Shown here: one piece after another, positions 52,869 through 63,214 of the stretch
How positions within the stretch are numbered: position 1 is the first letter of the stretch
Layout: every line of letters begins with the position of its first letter
Assembly (NCBI GenBank): GCA_947497945.1
Contig: CANMIP010000025.1
Location: forward strand, 39,342-103,341
Length of the DNA: 64,000 nucleotides
DNA from: an uncultured Tropicimonas sp.
GTDB lineage: Bacteria > Pseudomonadota > Alphaproteobacteria > Rhodobacterales > Rhodobacteraceae
Direction: 5' to 3'
The notes under the pieces: model-generated
What the model was told of the DNA's origin: nothing
The model's database searches: none
Seen by the model: only the letters and a program-made list of their open reading frames with translations
Translations under genes and position numbers: made by a program

Positions 52869-53165
52869 TCAGACCGGCAGGTTCGTCAAGGCCGCGAAGC
52901 TGGCCACGCCGACAACCATCGTGGCGATCACGTTGCGCGTGAACCAGGCCGTGGCCAGGGCGATGGCGGCCGCGAGCCAGCCGGGACCGGGCTGGTCCGC
53001 CAGCGAGGCCGCGACGAGCGATACGATGATGGCGCCGGGAAGGTCGTCGAGGATCGGCGCGTATCGGGAGCGCCGAATCGCCGACCCTGCGAGCAGGCCA
53101 ACGATCCGGATCGTTGCCGCGGCAAGCGCGAGGAGCGCGATCAGCATCCAGTGGGAATAGCTCAT
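52869..53165 (-). CDS. AzlD-family branched-chain amino acid export subunit
   Basis: A 98-residue membrane protein with three hydrophobic helices and the A-T-I-R-I-V-G and D-D-L-P-G-A-I-I-V-S-L-V-A segments of AzlD. It works with AzlC in branched-chain amino acid export. It begins 3 bases after the azlC stop. Confidence 0.88.
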   Translation of the reverse strand: MSYSHWMLIALLALAAATIRIVGLLAGSAIRRSRYAPILDDLPGAIIVSLVAASLADQPGPGWLAAAIALATAWFTRNVIATMVVGVASFAALTNLPV

Positions 53166-53168
53166 GGG

Positions 53169-53840
53169 TCAGGTCCGGAGAGTGCGTTGCAGCGCCGACA
53201 GGACCACGCCGATCGTCGCGCCGAAGACGATGGCATAGGCCTTTGCCATGCCGGCAATGACGAGCAGCGCCGTCAGGGCGAAGCTGCCGAGCCAGGGCAG
53301 CACGTCGCGGCGGCCGCGAAACATGCCGCGCGCCATGGCGATGAAGGCGGCGGTGAAGGCAAAGCCGAGCCCAAAACGTTCAAGATCCGGCAAGGCGCTG
53401 CCGACCAGCGCGCCAAGCGCGGTGCTGCAGATCCATGTGACGATGGAGACCAGGCCGGACCCGATCAGGAAGGCGGCGCCGATCTTCGGATCCCGGGCGT
53501 TTTCCGACATTGTCAGCGCCCAGTTCTCGTCGCCCGTGACATGGATTGCCAGCAGGCGGACCGGCAGCGGCGACTGGCGCAGGATCTCGGTCAAGGAGGC
53601 GACGATGCCGATATAGCGCAGGTTGAGCAGGGCACCGGCCAGCGCTGCCCCGAGCAAGGCCGCACCGCCGGCAAACTGCTCCACGGCAACAATCTGCGAG
53701 GAGCCGGCATGGATCGAGGCGCTCATCATCGCCACCCCCCAGAAGGGGAACCCGACATGGGCAGCGAGGATGCCGAAAGCGAAGCCATAAAGGGCGACGC
53801 CAAGGGCGAGCGGCAGGAAAGCGATGGCACCTTGTTTCAT
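53169..53840 (-). CDS. AzlC-family branched-chain amino acid export subunit
   Basis: A 223-residue membrane protein (six to eight helices). It has the opening L-P-L-A-L-G-V-A-L-Y-G-F-A-F-G-I-L and the conserved N-L-R-Y segment (L-L-N-L-R-Y-I-G), followed by H-V-T-G-D-E-N. The start at 53840 fits the family start; the upstream frame extension is rejected. An array of CAATTTC/GAAATTG half-sites lies 18-46 bases upstream. Confidence 0.88.
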   Translation of the reverse strand: MKQGAIAFLPLALGVALYGFAFGILAAHVGFPFWGVAMMSASIHAGSSQIVAVEQFAGGAALLGAALAGALLNLRYIGIVASLTEILRQSPLPVRLLAIHVTGDENWALTMSENARDPKIGAAFLIGSGLVSIVTWICSTALGALVGSALPDLERFGLGFAFTAAFIAMARGMFRGRRDVLPWLGSFALTALLVIAGMAKAYAIVFGATIGVVLSALQRTLRT

Positions 53841-53857
53841 GAGAAAGCGCCCTAGGC

Positions 53858-53886
53858 CAATTTCCAGGGAAATTGAACTCAATTTC
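53858..53886. promoter_or_regulatory. Three-half-site operator upstream of azlC
   Basis: CAATTTCC-AG-GGAAATTG (53858-53875, perfect) overlaps GAAATTG-AACT-CAATTTC (53869-53886, perfect). Three consecutive half-sites therefore read alternately on the two strands. It lies 18 bases upstream of the azlC start. The pattern suits an Lrp/AsnC- or MarR-type regulator; Lrp-type AzlB is known for this family in Bacillus. No regulator gene is adjacent. Confidence 0.6.
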
Positions 53887-54293
53887 TTGCCCGGACAAAG
53901 GCAGCCGGACAGGCGCCGGGACGACGAGCGCGCCCAGTTGCGCTTTCGGAGCTTCGGGGCGCGGAGCGCGGCTTGACCACATAAGCCTGCAGCCAGGGCC
54001 GCCGCCGCGCCGAGATCCGCCATCCGGAGCGCGCGGGTGCATGCCGGGCCCTTCCGGGACGGCAACCTTTAGTCCAGCGTCCCAACCCGTCAGCGCGGCT
54101 TCATCCCCCGCCGCGAACGCCCCTCGAAGCTCCACACTCGGGCCGCCGCGGCGGCAGCAGCTCGGCGCCGGCGCGGCACAAGGCGCATCCGGACCGCCAT
54201 GCGCAGCGCAGGGCGCACCGAACTGCGCCCTGCCCTTTCCCTCGGGCCATGCGCGGGCTAGGTCTTGCTCCACTGAACCGGGAGCCCCGCGCC
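53887..54293. other. Non-coding gap between azlC and the ABC operon
   Basis: About 400 bases without a recognisable gene or repeat copy. It carries both outward promoters. Confidence 0.4.
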
Positions 54294-54950
54294 ATGCTGA
54301 TCCAAGCCCGTGACCTTCGAAAGACCTACAGGACCGGCGACGGCCCCCTGCCGGTGCTCTCCGGTGTCTCGCTGGCGCTCCAGCCCGGCGAAACGCTGGC
54401 GCTGACGGGCGAGTCCGGTTCCGGCAAGTCGACCCTGCTGCACCTTCTCGCCGCGCTCGACGCCCCCGACAGCGGCACGATCCATCTCGGCCAGACCGAG
54501 GTCACCGCGCTGGACGATGCCGGCCGCGCCGCAATCCGCCGCGAACGGATCGGGTTGGTCTTCCAGCAGTTCAACCTGATCCCCTCGCTCGACCTCGGCG
54601 CCAATCTCGCCTTCCAGGCCCGCCTCGCAGGCCGGCACGATCCCGACTGGTGCGCCACACTTGCCGAGCGGCTCGGCCTCGCGCCGCTGCTCGATCGCTT
54701 CCCCGAACAGCTCTCCGGCGGGCAGCAGCAGCGCGTTGCCATCGGGCGTGCGCTCGCGCCCCGTCCCGACCTCCTGCTCGCCGACGAGCCCACCGGCAAT
54801 CTCGACGAGACAACCGCCGACGCCGTGCTCGACATGATCCTCGAACTGGTCGCGGAAACCGGCGCGGGCCTGCTCATGGTCACCCATTCGACCCGGATCG
54901 CCGCCCGGCTCTCCCGACGGGTCCACCTCTCCCAGGGCCGGCTCGCATGA
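54294..54950 (+). CDS. ABC transporter ATPase, LolD/MacB type
   Basis: A 218-residue ATPase: Walker A G-E-S-G-S-G-K-S-T near residues 37-45, signature L-S-G-G-Q-Q-Q-R, Walker B L-L-L-A-D-E-P-T-G-N. The TGNLDE/T motif and size place it in the MacB/LolD group, which works with FtsX-like permeases and transmits force across the inner membrane. The stop overlaps the permease start by 4 bases (ATGA). The start at 54294 is preceded by GGGAG. Confidence 0.93.
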   Translation: MLIQARDLRKTYRTGDGPLPVLSGVSLALQPGETLALTGESGSGKSTLLHLLAALDAPDSGTIHLGQTEVTALDDAGRAAIRRERIGLVFQQFNLIPSLDLGANLAFQARLAGRHDPDWCATLAERLGLAPLLDRFPEQLSGGQQQRVAIGRALAPRPDLLLADEPTGNLDETTADAVLDMILELVAETGAGLLMVTHSTRIAARLSRRVHLSQGRLA

Positions 54951-57346
54951 GGCGCGCCGCCCTCAGCGCGCTGCTGTCGCATTGGCGCCGGCAGCCGCTC
55001 CAGCTCTTCACGCTGCTCGCCGGTCTGGCGCTGGCGACAGCACTCTGGTCCGCCGTGCAGGCGATCAATGCCGAGGCGCGCCGCTCCTATGACGCCGCCG
55101 CCGGCACGCTTGGCCTCGGCGCCTACGAGACGCTCGGCGATCCCGCCGGGCGCATCCCGCTTGCCACCTTCGCCGCGCTGCGCCGCGCCGGCTGGCCGGT
55201 CGCGCCAATCCTCGAAGGCCGGTTGCTCGTCGCGGGCGAGCGCCTGCACGTGCTCGGCATCGAGCCGATCTCAGCCCCGGTCGAGAACCTGCCCGCCGGG
55301 CTCGGCCCCGACTCGGACCTGACCCCGGCCGATCTCTTCCTGCCGCCCGGCCTCGGCTTTGCCGCCCCCGAGACAATCGCCGCACTGGACGGTGCGCCCG
55401 ACCTGCCGCGCCTCATTGCCGATCCCGCCCTGCCCCCGGGCCAGCTCGTCACCGACATCGCCGTCGCGGACCGGATGCTGGAAGCCGGCGGCGATCTCGA
55501 CCGGCTGCTGCTGCTCCCCGGCGCCCCGGAGGGGACCCCCGGCGAGATTGCCCCCGCCCTGCGCCGAACCGCGCCGCAGGATCAGGGCGATCTCTCCCGC
55601 CTCACCGACAGTTTCCATCTCAACCTGACCGCTTTCGGGCTCCTGAGCTTTGCCGTCGGCCTCTTTATCGTCCACGGCACGATCGGGCTGGCCTTCGAAC
55701 AGCGCCGCCCGATCTTCCGCACCCTGCGCGCCCTCGGCCTGCCGCTTGGCACGCTGCTGTCGCTGCTGCTGGCCGAGCTGCTGTTGCTGGCGCTGCTCGC
55801 AGGCGCGCTCGGCATCGCGCTCGGCTACCTGATCGCCGGGGCGCTGCTGCCCGATGTTGCCGCAACCCTGCGCGGCCTCTATGGCGCCTCGCTGCCCGGC
55901 ACGCTGGCCTTCGATCCCGTCTGGGCGCTCTCCGGCCTCGGCATCGCGCTGGCCGGCGCGCTCGTGGCCGCCGCGCATGGGCTCGACAAGATCCGGCGGA
56001 TGCCGCTGCTGGCCTCCGCCCAGCCGCGCGCCTGGACCACCGTCTCCGCCCGCGCCCTGCGGCGGCAGGCGGCGGCCGGCGCCGCGCTGCTGCTGGCCGG
56101 TGTGGCCGCGCCGCTGCTGGCCGACGGGCTGCTTGCCGGTTTCGCCCTGCTCGGCGGGCTGCTGCTCGGCGCCGCGCTCCTGCTGCCGCTGCTGCTCTCC
56201 GCCGCGCTTTCGCTCGGGGCCGCCCGCGCCCGCCGCGCCGCCGCGCAATGGTTCTGGGCCGATACCCGCCAGCAACTTCCCGGCCTCTCGCTCGCCCTGA
56301 TGGCGCTCCTGCTGGCGCTGGCGACCAATATCGGCGTCTCGACCATGGTCTCTTCCTTCCGGCTGACATTCACTGGCTGGCTCGACCAGCGCCTCGTCTC
56401 ACAGCTCTACGTGACAGCCCCCTCCGAGTCCGAGGCCGCGCGCCTGCGCGACTGGCTGAAGGGCCGCGCCGACTTCCTGCCGATCTGGAAGGTGGACCTG
56501 CCGCTGCACGACGCCCCCGGCGAGCTTTACGGCATCAGCGACAACCCGGTCTATCGCAGCCACTGGCCCCTGATCGACGCCGCCCCCGACGCCTGGGACC
56601 AGTTCTTTGCCAACGAGGGCGTGCTGGTCAACGAACAGCTCGCCCGGCGCAACGGGTTTGCCCCCGGCGACCCGGTCACGCTCGGGCCGGGCTGGGTGTT
56701 GCCGCTGGCCGGCACCTATTCCGATTACGGCAACCCCAACGGCCAGGCCTTGGTGTCGCTGCCGCTGATGCTCCAGCACCATCCCGAGGTGCCGCGCCTG
56801 CGTCACGGGCTGTTGACCGACGATATCCCCGGCCTGACAGCAGCACTTCATGACGATTTCGGCCTTCCCCGCGCCAACCTGATCAACAACGAGACGCTCA
56901 AGGCCACCTCGCTGCAGATCTTCGACCGAACCTTCACCGTCACCGCCGCGCTCAACGTGCTGACCCTCTCGGTCGCCGGATTCGCCATCCTGACAGCCCT
57001 GCTGACCCTCTCCACCATGCGCCTGCCCCAGCTTGCCCCGCTCTGGGCGCTCGGGATGACACGCCGCCGCCTCGCCCGGCTGGAAATCCTGCGCTCGCTG
57101 GCGCTGGCCGCGCTGACCTTCACCGTGGCCCTCCCCGTCGGGCTGGCGCTGGCCTGGTGCCTGCTCGCCGTGGTCAATGTCGAGGCCTTCGGCTGGCGCC
57201 TGCCGATGTTCCTCTTCCCGCGACAATGGCTCCTGCTTTTCGGGCTCGCCCTCCTTGCCGCCCTCATCGCGGCCTTCCTCCCGGTCCGCCGCCTCGCACG
57301 CACCGAACCCTCGCATTTCCTCAAGGTCTTCGCCGATGAACGCTAG
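54947..57346 (+). CDS. FtsX-like ABC permease
   Basis: A 799-residue permease. Topology from hydrophobicity: helix near 15-35, a large periplasmic domain (35-230), three helices (about 230-310), several more (about 340-450), a second periplasmic domain (about 475-650) and three terminal helices. It has two FtsX/MacB-type core domains. The second contains L-T-L-S-V-A-G-F-A-I-L-T-A-L-L-T-L-S. It probably handles a lipid or lipoprotein-like substrate. It overlaps the ATPase (4 bases) and the AttH gene (11 bases). Confidence 0.9.
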   Translation: MRRAALSALLSHWRRQPLQLFTLLAGLALATALWSAVQAINAEARRSYDAAAGTLGLGAYETLGDPAGRIPLATFAALRRAGWPVAPILEGRLLVAGERLHVLGIEPISAPVENLPAGLGPDSDLTPADLFLPPGLGFAAPETIAALDGAPDLPRLIADPALPPGQLVTDIAVADRMLEAGGDLDRLLLLPGAPEGTPGEIAPALRRTAPQDQGDLSRLTDSFHLNLTAFGLLSFAVGLFIVHGTIGLAFEQRRPIFRTLRALGLPLGTLLSLLLAELLLLALLAGALGIALGYLIAGALLPDVAATLRGLYGASLPGTLAFDPVWALSGLGIALAGALVAAAHGLDKIRRMPLLASAQPRAWTTVSARALRRQAAAGAALLLAGVAAPLLADGLLAGFALLGGLLLGAALLLPLLLSAALSLGAARARRAAAQWFWADTRQQLPGLSLALMALLLALATNIGVSTMVSSFRLTFTGWLDQRLVSQLYVTAPSESEAARLRDWLKGRADFLPIWKVDLPLHDAPGELYGISDNPVYRSHWPLIDAAPDAWDQFFANEGVLVNEQLARRNGFAPGDPVTLGPGWVLPLAGTYSDYGNPNGQALVSLPLMLQHHPEVPRLRHGLLTDDIPGLTAALHDDFGLPRANLINNETLKATSLQIFDRTFTVTAALNVLTLSVAGFAILTALLTLSTMRLPQLAPLWALGMTRRRLARLEILRSLALAALTFTVALPVGLALAWCLLAVVNVEAFGWRLPMFLFPRQWLLLFGLALLAALIAAFLPVRRLARTEPSHFLKVFADER

Positions 57347-58388
57347 ATGCCTCGCGCTCCTCGCCGCCCTCGCCGCCGGCCCCGCCTGCGCGCAGGGCTA
57401 TGCCGGGCTCGGCACCCGGGCCGAGGGCTTCGCCATTCCCTCGCCCGACACCCGCCTCTCCTTCCCAGATGACCACGGCCCCCACCCGGAGTACCGCATC
57501 GAATGGTGGTATCTGACCGCCAACCTGACCGACGCGGCCGGCACCGATTACGGCATCCAGTGGACGCTCTTCCGCTCCGCCCTCGCCCCCTTCGAGGCCG
57601 AAGGCTGGGCCTCGCCGCAGATCTGGCTCGGCAATGCCGGCCTCTCCACGCCAACCGAGCATTACGCCGCCGAACGCCTCGCCCGCGGCGGCACAGGCCT
57701 GGCCGGCGCAACCGCCCAGCCCTTCGAGGCCTGGATTGACGACTGGCGCATGGCCTCCACCGCCATGACGGGCGACCAGCTCGACGCCCTCTCCCTGACC
57801 GCCAATGGCGACGGTTTCGCCTATGATCTTGCGCTCACCGCCAATGGGCCCCTCGTCCCGCAAGGCATCGACGGCTATTCGGTCAAATCCCGCGAAGGCC
57901 AGGCCAGCCACTACTATTCCCAACCCTTCTATGACATCACCGGCACCCTCTCCCTGCCCTCAGGCCCGGTCGAGGTCACGGGCCAGGGCTGGCTCGACCG
58001 CGAATACTCCTCCCAACCGCTCTCCGAGACCCAGGATGGCTGGGACTGGATCTCGCTCCACCTCGACTCAGGCGCCAAGCTCATGGGCTTCCGCCTGCGC
58101 GACCGGGAAAGCGCCGCCTTCACCTCCGCCACCTGGATCGCCCCCGACGGCACGCCCACGCCCTACAGAGACGGCGCCCTCACCATGACCCCGGCCACCG
58201 ACGCAGAGCCGCCCACTGGCTGGCAGATCGACCTGCCCGCACAGGACCTCTCCGTCCAGCTCGACGCGATCAACCCGAAAAGCTGGATGCCGCTCACCTT
58301 CCCCTATTGGGAAGGCCCCGTCCGCGTTACCGGCAGCCACCAAGGCCGCGGCTATCTCGAAATGACCGGCTACCCGGCCCCGGAATGA
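57336..58388 (+). CDS. AttH/CrtC-like lipocalin-fold secreted hydrolase
   Basis: A 350-residue protein. A signal peptide ends at ...AAGPACA (residue 20). The two lipocalin-like halves carry Y-R-I-E-W-W-Y-L-T-A-N-L and the G-Q-G-W-L-D-R-E-Y-S-S-Q-P-L segment typical of COG5621 (AttH, hydroxyneurosporene-synthase-like). It overlaps the permease stop by 11 bases. ATPase, permease and AttH recur together in many Proteobacteria and suggest extraction of a hydrophobic substrate. Activity unproven. Confidence 0.85.
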   Translation: MNARCLALLAALAAGPACAQGYAGLGTRAEGFAIPSPDTRLSFPDDHGPHPEYRIEWWYLTANLTDAAGTDYGIQWTLFRSALAPFEAEGWASPQIWLGNAGLSTPTEHYAAERLARGGTGLAGATAQPFEAWIDDWRMASTAMTGDQLDALSLTANGDGFAYDLALTANGPLVPQGIDGYSVKSREGQASHYYSQPFYDITGTLSLPSGPVEVTGQGWLDREYSSQPLSETQDGWDWISLHLDSGAKLMGFRLRDRESAAFTSATWIAPDGTPTPYRDGALTMTPATDAEPPTGWQIDLPAQDLSVQLDAINPKSWMPLTFPYWEGPVRVTGSHQGRGYLEMTGYPAPE

Positions 58389-58535
58389 TCCGCGTCGAGC
58401 AGCACTCCGGCCCCGCTGCGCGCAGCGCGCAAGAGGAACGCGCCGCGAGGCGCACAGTCTAATAGCCCTTCCCGCTCTTCCCCTTCCCGCGCGCAGGAGC
58501 TAAACCGGCCTTCGACCCGTTCGAGGACTGATATC

Positions 58536-61500
58536 ATGCCGATGGAAAAGACATTCGACGCCCAAGAGGCCGAATCCCGCATCTCCGCTGCCTGGGAACA
58601 GGCCGGCGCCTTCAAGGCCGGCGCAAATGCCAGCCGGGAGGAAACCTTCTCCATCATGATCCCGCCGCCCAACGTGACGGGCGTGCTGCATATGGGCCAT
58701 GCCTTCAACAACACGCTGCAGGACATCCTGATCCGCTGGCACCGCATGCGCGGCTTCGACACGCTCTGGCAGCCCGGGCAGGACCATGCCGGCATCGCCA
58801 CGCAGATGGTCGTCGAGCGCCAGCTTGCCGAGACCCAGCAGCCCTCCCGCCGCGATCTCGGCCGGGACGCTTTCCTCGACAAGGTCTGGGAATGGAAGGG
58901 TCAGTCCGGCGGCACCATCATCGAACAGCTCAAGCGTCTCGGCGCGTCCTGCGACTGGTCGCGCAATGCCTTCACCATGGCCGGCGCCCCGAACGATCCG
59001 CGCACCGGACATGAAAACTCCCCCGATTTCCACGAAGCCGTCATCAAGGTCTTCGTCGACATGTATGACAAGGGCCTGATCTATCGCGGCAAGCGGCTGG
59101 TCAACTGGGACCCGCAATTCGAGACAGCCATCTCGGACCTCGAAGTCGAGAATATCGAGGTCGACGGCCATATGTGGCATTTCAAATACCCGCTCGCGGG
59201 TGGCGCCACCTATACCTATATCGAGAAGGACGAGGACGGAACTATCACGCTCGAAGAGGAGCGCGACTATATCTCCATCGCCACGACACGTCCCGAAACC
59301 ATGCTCGGCGACGGCGCGGTTGCTGTTCACCCATCAGATGAACGTTACGCGCCAATCGTTGGAAAACTCTGCGAAATCCCGGTCGGCCCGAAGGAGCATC
59401 GCCGCCTGATCCCGATCATCACCGACGAGTACCCGGATCCCGATTTCGGCTCCGGCGCGGTCAAGATCACCGGCGCGCATGACTTTAACGACTATGGCGT
59501 CGCCAAGCGCGGCGGCATCCCGATGTACCGCCTGATGGACACGCGCGGCCACATGCGCGACGACGGCGCGCCCTATGCGGACGCCGCCGCCCGCGCCATG
59601 GAGATCGCCGAGGGCGATGATTTCACCGGCTCCGAGGTCGACACGCTCAACCTCGTCCCGGACGATCTGCGCGGCCTCGACCGCTTCGATGCCCGCAAGA
59701 AGGTCGTCGCCCAGATCACCGAAGAAGGTCTGGCGGTGATGCATCGCGTCAAGGAAGCCGATCCGGAAGATCCCGAGAGCATCGAGGAATACGCCCCGCT
59801 GGTCGAGAACAAGAAGATCATGCAGCCTTTTGGCGACCGCTCCAAGGTCGTCATCGAGCCGATGCTGACGGATCAGTGGTTCGTCGATGCCGAGAAGATC
59901 GTCGGCCCGGCGCTGGACGCGGTCCGCAATGGCGACGTCAAGATCATGCCTGAGTCGGGCGAGAAGACCTATTACCACTGGCTGGAAAACATCGAGCCCT
60001 GGTGTATCTCGCGCCAGCTCTGGTGGGGCCACCAGGTCCCGGTCTGGTACGCGCCCGCCTTGTTCGATCATGGCGACGAGCCGGAAGCCGAGTGGAAGCC
60101 CTTCTGTGCCGCAACGCAGGAGGAGGTCATCGCCCAGATGACCGAATATTACGGCCATAGCGATTTCAAACTGGTCACCGAACCGGCGGAAGCCGCGCAG
60201 ATGATCCGCGCCGCCGTCGGTCGCACCCGCACCGAGGGCCGCATCCGCTCACCCCAAGAGCCTTCCGCGATCCCGTATTACCGCGACCCCGACGTGCTCG
60301 ACACCTGGTTCTCCTCCGGCCTCTGGCCGATCGGCACGCTGGGCTGGCCGGAAAAGACCGACGAGCTGGAGAAATACTTCCCCACCGACGTGCTGGTCAC
60401 CGGGCAGGACATTCTCTTCTTCTGGGTTGCCCGGATGATGATGATGCAGCTCGCGGTCGTCGACGACATCCCCTTCCACACGGTCTATCTCCACGGCCTC
60501 GTCCGCGACGCCAAGGGCAAGAAGATGTCCAAATCGACCGGCAATGTCGTCGACCCGCTGGAGATCATCGACGAATACGGCGCCGACGCGCTGCGCTTCA
60601 CCAATGCCGCCATGGCAAGCCTCGGCGGCGTGCTGAAGCTCGACATGGCAAGGATCGCCGGCTACCGGAATTTCGGCACCAAGATCTGGAACGCCGCTCG
60701 CTTCGCCGAGATGAACGGCGTGTTCGAAGCCTCCGTGACGCCGATCGACCCTGCCTCCAAGCCGTCGGCCACCGTCAACCGATGGATCATCGGCGAGACG
60801 GCCAAGGTCCGCGAAGAGGTCGACAAGGCGCTCGACGCCTATCTCTTCAACGACGCCGCGGGCGCGCTCTATGCCTTCACCTGGGGCCGGGTCTGCGACT
60901 GGTATGTCGAGTTCGCCAAGCCTCTGCTGCAGGGCGAAGACGCGGCGCTCGCCGCCGAGACCCGCTCGACCATGCGGTGGGTGCTGGAGCAGGCCTTCAC
61001 CATGCTGCACCCGATCATGCCCTTCATCACCGAGGAGCTCTGGCAGGTTCTCGGCCACAAGGGGCTGCTCGCCCATGCCGACTGGCCGGAATACAGCGCC
61101 GAAGCGCTTGTCGACCCGGCGGCTGACGCGGAGATGAACTGGGTCATCACCCTGATCGACGGCGTGCGCTCGGCGCGCGCGCAGGTCCGCGTTCCGGCCG
61201 GCCTCAAGGTGCCGATGGTCCATACCGGCCTCGATGCAGCCGCGCAGGCGGCCTGGGAGAACAACGAGACGCTGATCAAACGCATCGCCCGGATCGACTC
61301 ACTTCAGGGCTTCGATGCCATGCCCAAGGGTTGCATCACGGTGCCGGTCCCCGGCGCGACCTTCGGGCTGCCCGTGGCCGATATCATCGATGTTGCCGAG
61401 GAGAAGGCGCGGCTGGAGAAATCCATCGCCAAGCTCGACAAGGAGATCGGCGGCATGGCCAAGCGGCTGAACAACCCGAAATTCGTCGAATCCGCGCCGG

Positions 61501-61598
61501 AAGAGGTTGTCGAGGAAGTGCGCGAGAACCTCGCCACCCGCACCTCCGAACAGGACCGCCTGAAAGAAGCGCTGGAACGGCTGGCCGAGATCGGCTGA
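58536..61598 (+). CDS. valS: Valyl-tRNA synthetase
   Basis: A 1,020-residue class I synthetase for tRNA-Val. The HIGH motif appears as H-M-G-H (52-55) and KMSKS as K-M-S-K-S (663-667). The editing domain lies between. The C-terminal 65 residues form the ValRS-specific coiled-coil arm ([17 protein letters not shown]). The length is larger than the E. coli enzyme (951) because of insertions, as in other Rhodobacteraceae. It is followed by a strong terminator. Confidence 0.97.
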   Translation: MPMEKTFDAQEAESRISAAWEQAGAFKAGANASREETFSIMIPPPNVTGVLHMGHAFNNTLQDILIRWHRMRGFDTLWQPGQDHAGIATQMVVERQLAETQQPSRRDLGRDAFLDKVWEWKGQSGGTIIEQLKRLGASCDWSRNAFTMAGAPNDPRTGHENSPDFHEAVIKVFVDMYDKGLIYRGKRLVNWDPQFETAISDLEVENIEVDGHMWHFKYPLAGGATYTYIEKDEDGTITLEEERDYISIATTRPETMLGDGAVAVHPSDERYAPIVGKLCEIPVGPKEHRRLIPIITDEYPDPDFGSGAVKITGAHDFNDYGVAKRGGIPMYRLMDTRGHMRDDGAPYADAAARAMEIAEGDDFTGSEVDTLNLVPDDLRGLDRFDARKKVVAQITEEGLAVMHRVKEADPEDPESIEEYAPLVENKKIMQPFGDRSKVVIEPMLTDQWFVDAEKIVGPALDAVRNGDVKIMPESGEKTYYHWLENIEPWCISRQLWWGHQVPVWYAPALFDHGDEPEAEWKPFCAATQEEVIAQMTEYYGHSDFKLVTEPAEAAQMIRAAVGRTRTEGRIRSPQEPSAIPYYRDPDVLDTWFSSGLWPIGTLGWPEKTDELEKYFPTDVLVTGQDILFFWVARMMMMQLAVVDDIPFHTVYLHGLVRDAKGKKMSKSTGNVVDPLEIIDEYGADALRFTNAAMASLGGVLKLDMARIAGYRNFGTKIWNAARFAEMNGVFEASVTPIDPASKPSATVNRWIIGETAKVREEVDKALDAYLFNDAAGALYAFTWGRVCDWYVEFAKPLLQGEDAALAAETRSTMRWVLEQAFTMLHPIMPFITEELWQVLGHKGLLAHADWPEYSAEALVDPAADAEMNWVITLIDGVRSARAQVRVPAGLKVPMVHTGLDAAAQAAWENNETLIKRIARIDSLQGFDAMPKGCITVPVPGATFGLPVADIIDVAEEKARLEKSIAKLDKEIGGMAKRLNNPKFVESAPEEVVEEVRENLATRTSEQDRLKEALERLAEIG

Positions 61599-61622
61599 GG
61601 CCGGTCTGGACCGAAAACCGGG

Positions 61623-61660
61623 AAACGCCGTCGCGGAGATCGCGACGGCGTTTTGCTTTT
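61623..61660 (+). terminator. Rho-independent terminator of valS
   Basis: Perfect 13-bp stem AAACGCCGTCGCG / CGCGACGGCGTTT with a 5-base loop (gagat), followed by TGCTTTT. It lies 25 bases beyond the valS stop. Confidence 0.92.
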
Positions 61661-62212
61661 GGGGCCAGGGAGCCGTTTCGAGCGGAGCCTGTCCTGCCCC
61701 TCCCCGCGTCGCCCCTCCCTCAAGACCTTCTGCGTCAACCTTAACCGTTCTTGAGGCCAACGCGGAAAGCTGGCGCGCGTTTCGAAGCGAGGATGCATGG
61801 TCGCGTCGGAAAGCTTCGGATGCAGAACGTGCCCTCTGTGCTATCGGAACGAACCTGACGGCACGCGCGACCGGGTTCTCATTTTGACGCCCCCCTGAGC
61901 GCCCCTCACGATGCCATTGCCGACAGGTTTCCGGGACATGACGCAGGACGGATACGGGCCGCCCGGAGACCTTGGCCATGTGCGCAGTTGGGGATTGTTT
62001 CAGGGCTAAGGGCCGCCGTGCCGGGGCCTGCGCATCCCGACGGGCGAGGGATCATGCACGCCGAGCCCTTCGCCCGGCGAGTCTTCGGACCTGCCCGGAC
62101 AACTCTCAGCGTTTCTCGGATGCAGCGCCGCCCGCCCGACGATCCGCGAACGTCCTCACGGCGTCACGATCCAACGACCGTGCCCTGTGAGGCCGCTCCT
62201 CGGGTTTGCCGG
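61661..62212. other. Non-coding region with a repeat fragment between valS and the GntR gene
   Basis: No intact gene is seen in these 552 bases. About 62013-62050 is a degenerate piece of the dispersed element's left end (AGGGCCGCCGTGCC-GGCCTGC then CGACGGGC). The base pattern is irregular, as in a decaying accessory region. No transposase remnant could be supported. Confidence 0.45.
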
Positions 62213-62950
62213 CTACAGCGCCACGCCGAACGAGGTCCGCACCGATTTCCAGGCCTCATTCAGATGCGAGACCAGCGCCTCTTCCGCAGCATCGGGATCC
62301 CGTTCGAGGATCGCGGTGTAGATCGCCAGATGGCCGGCATAATTGGCCTCGTTGCGTTCCGCCGAGCGCGCCATCTGGCTCCAATGTGGCGAGAGCCAGG
62401 ACGCATAGGCGGCGTGCAGGGTCGGAAAGATCGGGTTGCTCGGGATCTGGTAGAGAACGCCGTGAAAGCTGGTATCGGTGTTGAAAAAGCGCTCCGAATC
62501 GGGAATGGCCGCCTTGTTGGCCGCTAGCGCATCCTTGAGCGCGGCGATATCGTCCCGGCCGGCCGAGGTTGCGGCGTCGCGCACCAACCCGCGCTCGACA
62601 AAGACCCTGCTCTGGAACAGCGAGGCAACACCATCCGACTGCTCCAGCATGAGTTCCACGATGGATCCGACCGAATTGAGCGCGGTGTCGAAGCCGGGTT
62701 TGCGGATTATCGGCCGATAGCGCGGCCGGGCCTCCAGGAACCCGCGGCTGGCCAGCATCGCAACCGCCTCCCGGATCACCGTCCGGCTGGCGGAGAACTG
62801 CTCCATCAGGTCGCGTTCAGAGGGCAGCGGCGTGTTATGGGCAAGCTCTCCGGACAGGATCCGCTGCTGGATCTGCTCCACGATCGCGTCGGAGGCACGC
62901 CCCTGGGGCGGAACGGTTACAATGGCTTGCGGTTGCCGCGCCTGTGCCAC
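62213..62950 (-). CDS. GntR/FCD-family transcription regulator
   Basis: A 245-residue regulator. The N-terminal winged helix is clear (I-V-E-Q-I-Q-Q-R-I-L-S-G-E-L then L-P-S-E-R-D-L-M-E-Q-F-S-A-S-R-T-V-I-R-E-A). The C-terminal FCD domain has the metal-binding pattern D...F-H near N-T-D-T-S-F-H-G-V and later histidines in H-L-A-I-Y and S-H-L-N-E-A-W. Such proteins repress sugar-acid genes and respond to acids such as galactonate or gluconate. GTG 62950 follows AAAAGGAAAA. A broken racemase gene and a dehydrogenase gene lie beside it. Confidence 0.87.
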   Translation of the reverse strand: MAQARQPQAIVTVPPQGRASDAIVEQIQQRILSGELAHNTPLPSERDLMEQFSASRTVIREAVAMLASRGFLEARPRYRPIIRKPGFDTALNSVGSIVELMLEQSDGVASLFQSRVFVERGLVRDAATSAGRDDIAALKDALAANKAAIPDSERFFNTDTSFHGVLYQIPSNPIFPTLHAAYASWLSPHWSQMARSAERNEANYAGHLAIYTAILERDPDAAEEALVSHLNEAWKSVRTSFGVAL

Positions 62951-62973
62951 GTCACTTTTCCTTTTGGTACGAT

Positions 62974-62991
62974 GATACTCGCGTTCGTATC
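62974..62991. promoter_or_regulatory. Candidate GntR operator
   Basis: GATAC-TCGCGTTC-GTATC is an inverted repeat centred about 33 bases upstream of the GntR start codon, where autoregulation is usual. The gap from 62951 to the pseudogene contains no other recognised feature. Confidence 0.45.
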
Positions 62992-63214
62992 CCTCTGGTC
63001 GCGGGATATCAACCGAAACAGGCCAGTGCCCGGCAAGAAGACCGCGCGCAGCGTGGCGGTGAACGGCACAGGTGCCGTGAAGCGTGTGTCGATGGCGCGT
63101 TTTTGGTCCCACCACACAGATGCGAGAGGCGGGCGGCGCCCTCCGGCGGCCGGAAACGCGCAGCAGACTCGTCGGAAAGCCGCTCTGACAGATGGCCTGC
63201 GGGCGCTCAACCGC

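Noticed and set aside
61661..62212. Transposase remnant between valS and the GntR gene
   Set aside because: Translations in six frames give no transposase motif; only a repeat-end fragment is visible.
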